Shown here: positions 36,563 to 43,696 of the stretch, piece by piece
Layout: every line of letters begins with the position of its first letter
How positions within the stretch are numbered: the stretch's first letter is position 1
Origin: JAPLJM01 sp963708515
GTDB lineage: Bacteria; Desulfobacterota; Syntrophia; Syntrophales; Fen-1087
Direction: 5' to 3'
NCBI GenBank assembly: GCA_963708515.1
Contig: CAVPSX010000021.1
Coordinates: 248,001-312,000, forward strand
Length of the DNA stretch: 64,000 nt
Translations under genes and position numbers: made by a program
The notes under the pieces: model-generated
Databases searched by the model: none
What the model was told of the DNA's origin: nothing
The model's input: the letters and a program-made list of their open reading frames with translations, nothing else

Positions 36563-37429
36563 ATGAAACAGTTTAAAAAAATCGGTATTATTGTCTGCTT
36601 AATGGCGGGTTTGGCTCTTGTTTTCAGCATAACGCCTGCCTCGGCTGCATCGCACATACAGAAAAATATTATCCTATCCACCACGACCAGCACGCAGGAC
36701 TCGGGCCTGCTGGATGTGCTGATCCCCATCTTCGAAAAGAAGACGGGCTATTTCGTGAAAACCATTGCGGTCGGATCCGGCCAGGCCATGGCCATGGGGC
36801 AGAAAGGAGAGGCGGATGTGCTTCTGGTTCATTCGCCTGCGGCAGAAAAGAAGTTTATCGCCGAAGGATACGGGATCAACAGAAGGCTCGTCATGCATAA
36901 CGATTATATTATCGTTGGTCCGAAATCGGATCCGGCAAATATAAAAGGGACAAAGTCGGCTGTTGACACCTTTAAAAAAATTGCTGCAGCCAATGCCATT
37001 TTCATGTCCCGTGGGGATAATTCGGGAACCCATTCGAAGGAAAGAGATATCTGGAAGACTGCCGAGATAAAGGCTGAAGGACAGAAATGGTATCAGCAGA
37101 CAGGGCTCGGCATGGGGCAGACGCTGAGCGTCGCCGCTGAGAAAAAAGCCTATACCCTTGCTGATCGCGGCACCTATCTCGCCCTGAGGAAGAATCTTGG
37201 TCTCGATATCCTGGCGGAAGGTGATGGCATTCTTCTGAATATCTACCATGTCATCGAGGTCAATCCGGCGAAATGGCCCAAGGTGAATACCGCGGGAGCA
37301 AAAGCCTTTGCGGATTTCATGGTTTCAAAGCAGACACAGGAGATTATTAAAACTTTCGGTGTGGACAAGTTCGGCTCGCCCCTGTTCTTCCCCGATGCGG
37401 GCAAGAAAGAAGAAGCACTGGGTCAATAA
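36563..37429 (+). CDS. tupA: Tungstate ABC transporter substrate-binding protein TupA
   Basis: 288 residues. The signal peptide ends near SAASH. The classic TupA motif is present: ILSTTTSTQDSGLLDVLIP, then VGSGQAMAMGQKGEADVLLV, MHNDYIIVGPKSDPANI, MSRGDNSGTHSKERDIW and FGSPLFFPDAG. TupA binds tungstate with very high affinity in the periplasm and passes it to TupBC. AGGAGG lies before the ATG. It is 44 bases after paralogue 1. Confidence 0.92.
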   Translation: MKQFKKIGIIVCLMAGLALVFSITPASAASHIQKNIILSTTTSTQDSGLLDVLIPIFEKKTGYFVKTIAVGSGQAMAMGQKGEADVLLVHSPAAEKKFIAEGYGINRRLVMHNDYIIVGPKSDPANIKGTKSAVDTFKKIAAANAIFMSRGDNSGTHSKERDIWKTAEIKAEGQKWYQQTGLGMGQTLSVAAEKKAYTLADRGTYLALRKNLGLDILAEGDGILLNIYHVIEVNPAKWPKVNTAGAKAFADFMVSKQTQEIIKTFGVDKFGSPLFFPDAGKKEEALGQ

Positions 37430-37445
37430 GGAGGATCAGCGTCCT

Positions 37446-38144
37446 TTGGATATCATTGTTGAAGGGATAAAACAGGCATTTATTCTCCTGTTCACCTTTG
37501 ACCGGGAGGTGCTGGGCATCACCTGGCTTTCCCTGAAGGTTTCGGGGACGGCAACCCTCATCAGCCTTTTCATCGGCGTCTCCGTGGGAACGGTCGTTGC
37601 CCTGACCCAGTTTCCCGGGAGGAAGTTTGTGGTGAGTCTTATCAATACGGGCATGGGCCTGCCGCCCGTGGTGGTGGGCCTTTTTGTAACCATTTTCCTC
37701 TGGAGAAACGGACCTTTGGGTTTCCTGGAGATTCTGTACACGCCCACGGCCATCATCATTGCCCAGGCCGTGATTGCAACACCCATTGTCATGGGGATCA
37801 GTCTGGCCGCCATCCAGAACCTGCCTGCCAATCTCAGATTGCAGATCCTGGCCCTTGGCGCAACCCGTTTTCAGATGGTGTGGATACTGGTCAAGGAAGC
37901 AAAGCTCCCTCTGCTTGCTGCCGTCATGGCAGGCTTTGGCGGCGTCATTTCCGAGGTTGGCGCGTCCATCATGGTCGGCGGGAACATCAAAGGATATTCC
38001 CGTGTCCTCACGACGGCAACCGTTATGGAAACGGGCAAGGGGAATTTCGATATCGCCATGGCCCTCGGAATCATCCTGCTGCTGCTTTCCTTCATCGTCA
38101 ATGCCATCCTGACACACATCCAGCAGAGGGAAAGACCCCGGTGA
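37446..38144 (+). CDS. tupB: Tungstate ABC transporter permease TupB
   Basis: About 232 residues from TTG 37446; AAGGAGG lies 11 bases upstream and upstream codons in this frame overlap tupA. Five to six transmembrane helices with the permease EAA-type loop (ALGATRFQMVWILVKEAKLP, then GGVISEVGASIMVGGNI). The text GLPPVVVGLFVTIFLWRNGPLG is typical of TupB/WtpB-type permeases. Its TGA overlaps the GTG start of tupC. Confidence 0.92.
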   Translation: MDIIVEGIKQAFILLFTFDREVLGITWLSLKVSGTATLISLFIGVSVGTVVALTQFPGRKFVVSLINTGMGLPPVVVGLFVTIFLWRNGPLGFLEILYTPTAIIIAQAVIATPIVMGISLAAIQNLPANLRLQILALGATRFQMVWILVKEAKLPLLAAVMAGFGGVISEVGASIMVGGNIKGYSRVLTTATVMETGKGNFDIAMALGIILLLLSFIVNAILTHIQQRERPR

Positions 38145-39235
38145 ATGCTGAAAAATCCATACTGGAGATCAGAAATCTTCAGGTTAAAAGAGGAGGCGTA
38201 TCGGTTCTGAATATTCCGCACCTCGATATCCCCGAGGGGAAAGTCATGTCCCTCATAGGACCGAATGGTGCGGGGAAATCAACGTTATTGCTGGCATTAT
38301 CCAGATTGCTGAAATCGGTTCAAGGTGACATTGTCTTCAGAGGACAAACCATTGATAAAAATCATAGCCTGTTTGCCTATCGCAGGAAAATCGCCATGGT
38401 TTTTCAGGAACCGCTTCTGTTCGATACCACTGTTTTTGAAAATGTTGCGTCAGGTCTGAATATTCGAGGCACGCAGCATGATGAGATAAGGCAGGTGGTG
38501 GCAGATTGTCTGGAACGTTTCGGCATCGGCCATCTCGCCGGCCGTTCCGCCAGAAAACTCTCAGGCGGCGAGGCCCAGCGCACAAGCCTTGCCCGGGCCT
38601 TTGCGACAAAACCGGAAATCGTTTTCCTTGATGAACCGTTTTCATCCCTCGATCCGCCGACGCGCGAGTCCCTCACAGAAGATCTTGAGCGCATCCTGCG
38701 AGAGACGGGGACAACGACCATTATGGCAACGCACGATCAAATAGAGGCTCTGCGCCTGTCGGATCAGATTGCCGTGATGAATCAGGGGAAAATCGCCCAG
38801 ATCGGCACGCCTGAACAGGTGATGAACCAGCCTGTTGATGAATTTGTGGCGTCGTTTGTGGGCATGGAAACGGTTTTTTCTGGTCGTGTGACGAAGACGC
38901 ATAACGGGACGTTCATCACATCCGTTTCCGGCCGGGAAGTTGAAGCCGTCGGGGCCCTCAAACCCGGAGAAAAGATTGTCTGCTTCATCCGTCCTGAAAA
39001 TGTGGTCCTTTCGACAAATTCTGCAGAAGCGAAAACCAGCGCGAGGAACGTTTTCGCATGTAAAATCGTCAGGATTGTTCCCATGGGCTTTTTTCATAGG
39101 GTTCAGCTTGATTGCGGTTTTCCTCTTGTAGCGTATATCACGAACCAATCCCTAGAAAATTTATTGCTGAAGGAAGGGGATTCTATCTTTGCCTCCTTTA
39201 AGGCGACAGCCGTTCATGTGGTTCGGAAAGAATAA
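38141..39235 (+). CDS. tupC: Tungstate ABC transporter ATP-binding protein TupC
   Basis: 364 residues from GTG 38141, overlapping the tupB stop. Walker A GPNGAGKSTLL, Q loop VFQEPLLFD, signature LSGGEAQRTSLARAF, Walker B IVFLDEPFSSLD and switch His in MATHDQIEAL. The C-terminal 100 residues (METVFSGRVTKTHNGTFIT, VCFIRPENVVLS) form a TOBE/Mop-type domain that may sense cytoplasmic oxyanion. It energises TupB. Confidence 0.92.
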   Translation: MNAEKSILEIRNLQVKRGGVSVLNIPHLDIPEGKVMSLIGPNGAGKSTLLLALSRLLKSVQGDIVFRGQTIDKNHSLFAYRRKIAMVFQEPLLFDTTVFENVASGLNIRGTQHDEIRQVVADCLERFGIGHLAGRSARKLSGGEAQRTSLARAFATKPEIVFLDEPFSSLDPPTRESLTEDLERILRETGTTTIMATHDQIEALRLSDQIAVMNQGKIAQIGTPEQVMNQPVDEFVASFVGMETVFSGRVTKTHNGTFITSVSGREVEAVGALKPGEKIVCFIRPENVVLSTNSAEAKTSARNVFACKIVRIVPMGFFHRVQLDCGFPLVAYITNQSLENLLLKEGDSIFASFKATAVHVVRKE

Positions 39236-39350
39236 TGTGGACAGGATTGCCTGTTTATGCGAAATGTTGAATCATAACAGATGATGACAGGGTTGCAAGC
39301 ATCAGCATGAATTTGAAAATATTTCATTAAGGTTCCATTATATCAGAGCA

Positions 39351-40070
39351 ATAAGAATATACATCGGTTTTGACGATACAGATACCCATGATTCGGACTT
39401 CGGCACGGGCAAGGTTGCCCGCCGCTTTGAAAAAAAGTTGCCGGAAGGATGTCTTCTGTGGGGGGTTGTCCGGCAGCAACTTCTCGTTGATGAGAGAATC
39501 CCATATACCTCGCACAACAGTTCGGCGTGTGTCGTTATTGATATCTCGGACCCGGCCATAGAAAAGGCTCTTCTCCCCCTGGCCGTCGATCACATTGAGC
39601 GTCAGGCCGCAGAGGGAAGCGATCCCGGTCTTTGTGTTGCCCGTGAAGATGACCCTGCGCTCATGGAACTGGCTGTCTTTGGGCGTCTGTGTGCGACGCG
39701 CATTGTGACACAAAAAAATGCGCTTCAGGCCGCTTCCGGCATTCACCTTTCCGGTCATGGAGGATCCAACGACGGTATCATTGGCGCCGCCGCGGCTGTC
39801 GGCTTGACGGCATCCGGTTTGTCCGGCCGATTCATCGAGTTTGCGGGGTTGCGTCGTTTTCCCGACAGGGTTCCTGTCTCTGAACTTGAGCGAAATGGAA
39901 TCTGTGTGGTATCCCTCGAAAGGGATGCCATGATTCCTGCCCCTGAAGATATGGTCTATACAGCGGGGTGGCTGCGTCCCAGGCTCTGGGGGAACAGAGC
40001 GATCTTACCCGTTCTGCCGCGGGGGAAAGGCGTTTGGGAAAGCATGGGAACAAAGAGAAAAAAATCGTAA
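39351..40070 (+). CDS. TiaS-like N-terminal/TCKD-domain protein, no canonical start codon
   Basis: About 240 residues. The start RIYIGFDDTDTHDSDFGTGK recalls the DDTD motif of tRNA(Ile2) agmatinylcytidine synthetase (TiaS). Later text GGSNDGIIGAAAAVGLTASG, RFIEFAGLRRFPDRV recalls its kinase-like TCKD domain. The zinc and OB parts of TiaS are absent. The frame is open from 39288 but has no ATG, GTG or TTG before TTG 39438, which lies after the DDTD motif. ATA at 39351 stands where the initiator would be. Its function in a metal locus is unknown. Confidence 0.65.
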   Translation: MRIYIGFDDTDTHDSDFGTGKVARRFEKKLPEGCLLWGVVRQQLLVDERIPYTSHNSSACVVIDISDPAIEKALLPLAVDHIERQAAEGSDPGLCVAREDDPALMELAVFGRLCATRIVTQKNALQAASGIHLSGHGGSNDGIIGAAAAVGLTASGLSGRFIEFAGLRRFPDRVPVSELERNGICVVSLERDAMIPAPEDMVYTAGWLRPRLWGNRAILPVLPRGKGVWESMGTKRKKS

Positions 40071-40090
40071 AAGACTAGGGAGGGATGAAC

Positions 40091-40312
40091 ATGGCAGGCA
40101 AGATTTTTTATCGGGAGCGCAGGAAAGTCGGAGAGGGTGAAAAAAAACCTCGGTTCAAACTGGTTGCCGTTGCCGGAGTGGATGTGAAAGTTTACGGCAA
40201 ACACCTCCGTAAAACAGAATTGGAACAAATCGCGGAAGCGGTCGGTGCGGAGCTGGTCTTGTTGAAACATGGCAAAAGGGATAAGGACGAAGATGTAGAA
40301 ATTGAAGATTAA
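40091..40312 (+). CDS. Small charged protein between the transporter genes and the storage-protein gene
   Basis: 73 residues from ATG 40091; GGGAGGG lies eight bases upstream, while the ATG at 40085 is too close to it. The N-terminus is basic (KIFYRERRKVGEGEKKPRFK), the middle is beta/alpha (LVAVAGVDVKVYGKHL, LEQIAEAVGAELVLLKHG) and the tail is acidic (DKDEDVEIED). It looks like a folded small domain, not a spurious frame. I know no family. Its place 22 bases before the MoSto homologue suggests a partner. Confidence 0.7.
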   Translation: MAGKIFYRERRKVGEGEKKPRFKLVAVAGVDVKVYGKHLRKTELEQIAEAVGAELVLLKHGKRDKDEDVEIED

Positions 40313-40334
40313 GTCGTTATGAAAGGAACAAAAG

Positions 40335-41162
40335 ATGGCACTGATGCGGGAACGCGACGGACGGCGGCTGCATGTAAAAAGCAAACTGATGGGAGAGAGC
40401 CTGATCAGCAAGTCTTTTATCAAAGACTTTAAGGTTGCATCCCAGCAGCGACTTTTCCCTGATGTCAATGTCATCAAGATAGGCGGCCAGTCCATCTGCG
40501 ACCGCGGGAAAAAGGCCCTTCCCCGCATTATTCGTGAAATCGTAAACAACAAGACCCGGCATAAAATGCTCATCACAACGGGCGGCGGTACCCGTAGCCG
40601 GCATATCTATGCCATCGGCCTCGAACTGGGCATGCCGACGGGGATCATTGCCAAGTTCGGGAGTTCCGTTTCTGAACAAAACGCCTTGCTGGTTTCCACC
40701 TTGCTGTCGCCATGGGGCGGCATCAAAATCGGACATGACGAAATCATGAAACTCCCCACCTATTTCGCCCAGGATTGTATCCCTGTATTGCACGGAATGC
40801 CGCCTTATGATTTTTTTGCCATCCCCTCGCCGGGTTGGCGCGTGCCCATCCACAGGACCGACGTCGGCACCATGATCCTGGCAGATTTGATCGGCGCCAA
40901 GCGCTGTATTTTTGTCAAGGATGAACAGGGTCTTTATACGAATGATCCAAAAAAGAACACAAAGGTCGAGTTCATCCCCGAAATCAGCGCCGCTGAACTC
41001 TTATCAAAAAATCTTGATGATCTGATTATTGAAAGACCCTGTCTTGATATCCTTCAGGCCAGTGAAGTCATAGATAAAATCCAGATCATCAATGGTCTGG
41101 AGGAAGGAACCCTGACAAGAGCGCTCGACGGCGAACCAGTGGGAACAATAATAACAAAATAA
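40335..41162 (+). CDS. Molybdenum storage protein (MoSto)-like subunit, amino-acid-kinase fold
   Basis: 275 residues. It follows the Azotobacter MoSto subunits closely along its length: VNVIKIGGQSICDRG, LITTGGGTRSRHIYAIG, FGSSVSEQNALL, LHGMPPYDFF, IHRTDVGTMILAD, CIFVKDEQGLYTNDPK and IINGLEEGTLTRALDGEPVG. MoSto uses ATP to pack polyoxomolybdate or tungstate clusters inside an alpha3beta3 cage. Only one subunit is encoded here, so a homohexamer or an unusual partner is expected. Uridylate kinase is the nearest other family but lacks the SVSEQNA and MPPYDFF text. AAAGGAAC precedes the ATG. Confidence 0.88.
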   Translation: MALMRERDGRRLHVKSKLMGESLISKSFIKDFKVASQQRLFPDVNVIKIGGQSICDRGKKALPRIIREIVNNKTRHKMLITTGGGTRSRHIYAIGLELGMPTGIIAKFGSSVSEQNALLVSTLLSPWGGIKIGHDEIMKLPTYFAQDCIPVLHGMPPYDFFAIPSPGWRVPIHRTDVGTMILADLIGAKRCIFVKDEQGLYTNDPKKNTKVEFIPEISAAELLSKNLDDLIIERPCLDILQASEVIDKIQIINGLEEGTLTRALDGEPVGTIITK

Positions 41163-41164
41163 GC

Positions 41165-41284
41165 ATGAGGGATTTATCTTTGAGACGCCCCCTGCGTCGG
41201 GAAGATGCATCCGCGATAGAAAACAGCCACAAGATCTGTCTGGAAACCGAAGAAGGTGTTATCAGCGAATTGACAAAGAGCTGA
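41165..41284 (+). CDS. Short ORF after the storage-protein gene, possibly a truncated GNAT start
   Basis: 39 codons (MRDLSLRRPLRREDASAIEN and following) start three bases after the MoSto stop without a clear ribosome binding site. The text resembles the first strand and helix of GNAT acetyltransferases and then stops, overlapping the end of the convergent regulator gene. It may be a remnant. Confidence 0.3.
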   Translation: MRDLSLRRPLRREDASAIENSHKICLETEEGVISELTKS

Positions 41285-41993
41285 CTTCGGTAAACTTGTA
41301 GCCAAGCCCCCGCACGGTGAGAATATATTTCGGATGCTCCGTGTCTTTTTCGATGGCCGCCCGCAGCCGGCTGATATGGACATCCACGGTGCGCGGCTCC
41401 ACGAATGTCTCGTCGCCCCAGACCTGCTCCAGCAGTTGCTCCCGGCTGTAAACCCGGCCCGGACGACGTGTCAGAAACTGCAGCAGTTTGAATTCGCGTG
41501 AACTCAGGGAGACCTTTTTGCTGTCGACGCTGACCGTACAGGACGGAAAGTCAATCTCGAGTCCGAGATGGCTGAATGTTTCCGCAGGGATTGTCTGGTC
41601 CTTTGACGCCTGTGAACGGCGCAGGACGGCGCGGATCCGCGCAACGAGTTCACGCACGCTGAAGGGCTTGGTCATATAGTCGTCGGCGCCCAGCTCCAGA
41701 CCGAGGATTTTATCAACTTGATCCGATTTCGCCGTCAGCATGATCACCGGCAGCGATTCGGTTTCACGATGGCGACGGATCAACTTACAGACCTCCAGCC
41801 CCGATATGCCCGGCAGCATGAGGTCGAGCACGGCCAGGTGCGGTTTCTCCGTCCTGATGGTTTCCCAGGCGGCCCGCCCGTCATAAGCCCGCAAAACTGT
41901 AAATCCTTCCTGTTCAAGGTTATAAGCGATCAGCTCGACGATGTCTTTTTCGTCATCGACGATGAGAATTTTCTTTTTCACCACTGCCGCCAT
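41262..41993 (-). CDS. PhoB-type OmpR-family response regulator
   Basis: 243 residues. The receiver domain (ILIVDDEKDIVELIAYNLEQ, phospho-Asp in LAVLDLMLPGISG, IMLTAKS, DDYMTKPFSVREL) is joined to a winged helix (LSSREFKLLQFLTRRPGRVY, RTVDVHISRLRAAIE, ILTVRGLGYKF). The text is closest to PhoB of delta- and firmicute-type systems, so phosphate control is likely, but no PhoR or pst genes are here. No kinase is adjacent. Confidence 0.9.
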   Translation of the reverse strand: MAAVVKKKILIVDDEKDIVELIAYNLEQEGFTVLRAYDGRAAWETIRTEKPHLAVLDLMLPGISGLEVCKLIRRHRETESLPVIMLTAKSDQVDKILGLELGADDYMTKPFSVRELVARIRAVLRRSQASKDQTIPAETFSHLGLEIDFPSCTVSVDSKKVSLSSREFKLLQFLTRRPGRVYSREQLLEQVWGDETFVEPRTVDVHISRLRAAIEKDTEHPKYILTVRGLGYKFTEVSSLSIR

Positions 41994-42032
41994 CCATTTC
42001 AGAACACAATGACGTTGCGCCCGTCGCCCGGT

Positions 42033-42566
42033 TCAGGTGTCGGAGGGATTCGCTTTAAGCAGACGGGTCAGGCATGTTGAAACCTCCCCGGTCAGATGCT
42101 GGAGCAGGCTCGTGTCCATGCCCGGCTCATAACGCCTGTGTTCCGCATCCCCGTAATTGATGCTGCCGATAATTTGCCCCGCGAGCGTAATCGGGGCGAC
42201 GGCAATGGACTTGATGAAGAACTTCTTGTTTTTGGGAAAGAGCCGGTAGAAAGGATTGAGCTCCTTGTTGGCCAGAACCGGCTTCTCGCCCTGGGAGGCC
42301 AGTTCGAGAAAGGGCGCCTCGTCGATGAGGTTCAGGCGATCCGCCAGAATTCCGGAGGCTTTCAGGGCCTGGACAAGTGTGCTGACGTCGGGCCGGTTTA
42401 CGACGGACAGCCAGACAAAGGGAACGGCAAACTCTTCGTGCAGCCGCAGCAGCAGTTTTTCAAAGAGTTCTCCCGGTTCCGAAAACAAAGGCAGCTCTGC
42501 CTCGATCCGGGCGAATTTTTCCGCAATCTCTTTATTTTTCTTAATGGTCTCAGATGTTTCTTCCAT
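42033..42566 (-). CDS. GAF/DUF484-like domain protein
   Basis: 177 residues. A short helical start (EETSETIKKNKEIAEKFARI) leads to a GAF-like domain (FVWLSVVNRPDVSTLVQAL, FFIKSIAVAPITLAGQIIGS, INYGDAEHRRYEPGMD). DUF484 proteins look like this, and their role is not known. It is 18 bases after xthA and just before the PhoB-type gene, all on the minus strand. Confidence 0.75.
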   Translation of the reverse strand: MEETSETIKKNKEIAEKFARIEAELPLFSEPGELFEKLLLRLHEEFAVPFVWLSVVNRPDVSTLVQALKASGILADRLNLIDEAPFLELASQGEKPVLANKELNPFYRLFPKNKKFFIKSIAVAPITLAGQIIGSINYGDAEHRRYEPGMDTSLLQHLTGEVSTCLTRLLKANPSDT

Positions 42567-42584
42567 ATTGATGACCTCGCAGCG

Positions 42585-43370
42585 TCAGATGTCGAATTCG
42601 GCCATTAGAACTGTATGGTCCGACGGCTTTTCCATGAGTCGGGGACGCAGGTCGATGCGGCAGTCCACGGACCGCTGCGCCAGCGGTGCCGTCGCCAGGA
42701 TATGATCGATCCGCCAGCCCAGTCCCCTGTCCACGGATTTGGGAACACGGTAATCGAAAAAGGTGTATTGCCCGGACTCGCCCGGATGATGCCGGCGGAA
42801 TATATCCTCCAAGCCCCAGGACTTGACGGCGGTGAAGGCCTCCCAGACTTCCGGCGTAAAGCAGACATGCCCAAGCAGCCTCTTCGGATCATGGACGTCG
42901 ATGTCTTCCGGCGCCACATTGAGATCGCCGAGCCAGATCAAAGGCTTGTCGGGTGTATGGAATCGTTCCAGATAATTCCGCAGACGCCTGAACCATTCGA
43001 GCTTGTAAGCAAAATGAGTCGTGTCGTGGTCGCGGCCCTGCGGCACATAGGCATTGATGACGGAAACGCCGGAGAAGTCCGCCCGGATCAGACGCGCCTC
43101 ATCCGCCGGGCCGTCGTCCGCCAGACCATAAAAAACGTCCTGCGGCTCTTTCAAGGACGCAACGGCCACGCCATTATATTGTTTTTCTCCCTTGAAGACG
43201 ACATGATAGCCGGCCTCTGCAAATTCGGCGACCGGAAACCGCACATCGTCCACTTTGGTTTCCTGCATGCACAGGACATCGGGCCGATTTTCTTTCAGCC
43301 AGCCGATGACGATCGGCAGCCGTGACCGGATGGAGTTGACGTTGTAGGTTGCAATTTTGAAACGGCTCAC
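42585..43370 (-). CDS. xthA: Exodeoxyribonuclease III
   Basis: 261 residues from GTG 43370 (AAAGGGGCGAC upstream); codons above it lie in a family A repeat. Motifs are FKIATYNVNSIRSRL, VLCMQETKVDD with catalytic Glu, VYNAYVPQG-like NAYVPQGRDHDTTHF, LIWLGDLNVAPEDIDV and WRIDHILAT, PSDHTVLM. It is the main AP endonuclease of base excision repair and pairs in function with nth. It is probably co-transcribed with the DUF484 gene. Confidence 0.95.
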   Translation of the reverse strand: MSRFKIATYNVNSIRSRLPIVIGWLKENRPDVLCMQETKVDDVRFPVAEFAEAGYHVVFKGEKQYNGVAVASLKEPQDVFYGLADDGPADEARLIRADFSGVSVINAYVPQGRDHDTTHFAYKLEWFRRLRNYLERFHTPDKPLIWLGDLNVAPEDIDVHDPKRLLGHVCFTPEVWEAFTAVKSWGLEDIFRRHHPGESGQYTFFDYRVPKSVDRGLGWRIDHILATAPLAQRSVDCRIDLRPRLMEKPSDHTVLMAEFDI

Positions 43371-43399
43371 GTCGTCGCCCCTTTCATATTGAGAGCTTA

Positions 43400-43477
43400 G
43401 CATAACCGGCAAAAAATGGTTCGCAAGCGGCGAATCAAAGATTTTGAGCCGCGGCGAAGCCATTTTTCAAAGGTCTC
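43400..43477 (+). repeat. Family A repeat, compact copy with arms fused (78 bp)
   Basis: The left arm GCATAACCGGCAAAAAATGG with TTCGCAAGCGGCGAATCAAA runs straight into the right arm GATTTTGAGCCGCGGCGAAG and its end CAAAGGTCTC. The whole A/T-rich centre is missing. Confidence 0.8.
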
Positions 43478-43580
43478 ATATTTGTAACGATCGAAAGTGA
43501 TTTGTTGCGTACCACGATACGCTTTGATATTCAAGATGAATTGACGCGATCAGGAAAAGCATCCCGCCGAAGGCAAGTGT

Positions 43581-43617
43581 GTATGGGGACGCGACTGCGT
43601 CAAGCCCTTTCCCCCAT
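43581..43617. repeat. Detached hairpin core related to family A
   Basis: ATGGGGACGCGACTGCGTCA, continuing to CCCCCAT, is close to the core of the copies at 19261 and 53088. It forms a dyad ATGGGG/CCCCAT and lies about 100 bases from the compact copy. Confidence 0.55.
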
Positions 43618-43696
43618 ATTTTCAGGGAAGTCCCGGTAAAATGATTTGCTTTTTGGCCGTGGATTGTGGCAGCTTTTTGGGCATGGACAGGACCGT

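Noticed and set aside
40335..41162. Uridylate kinase (PyrH)
   Set aside because: It shares the amino-acid-kinase fold, but the SVSEQNA, MPPYDFF, RTDVGT and LDILQAS text follows MoSto, and the neighbours are tungstate genes.
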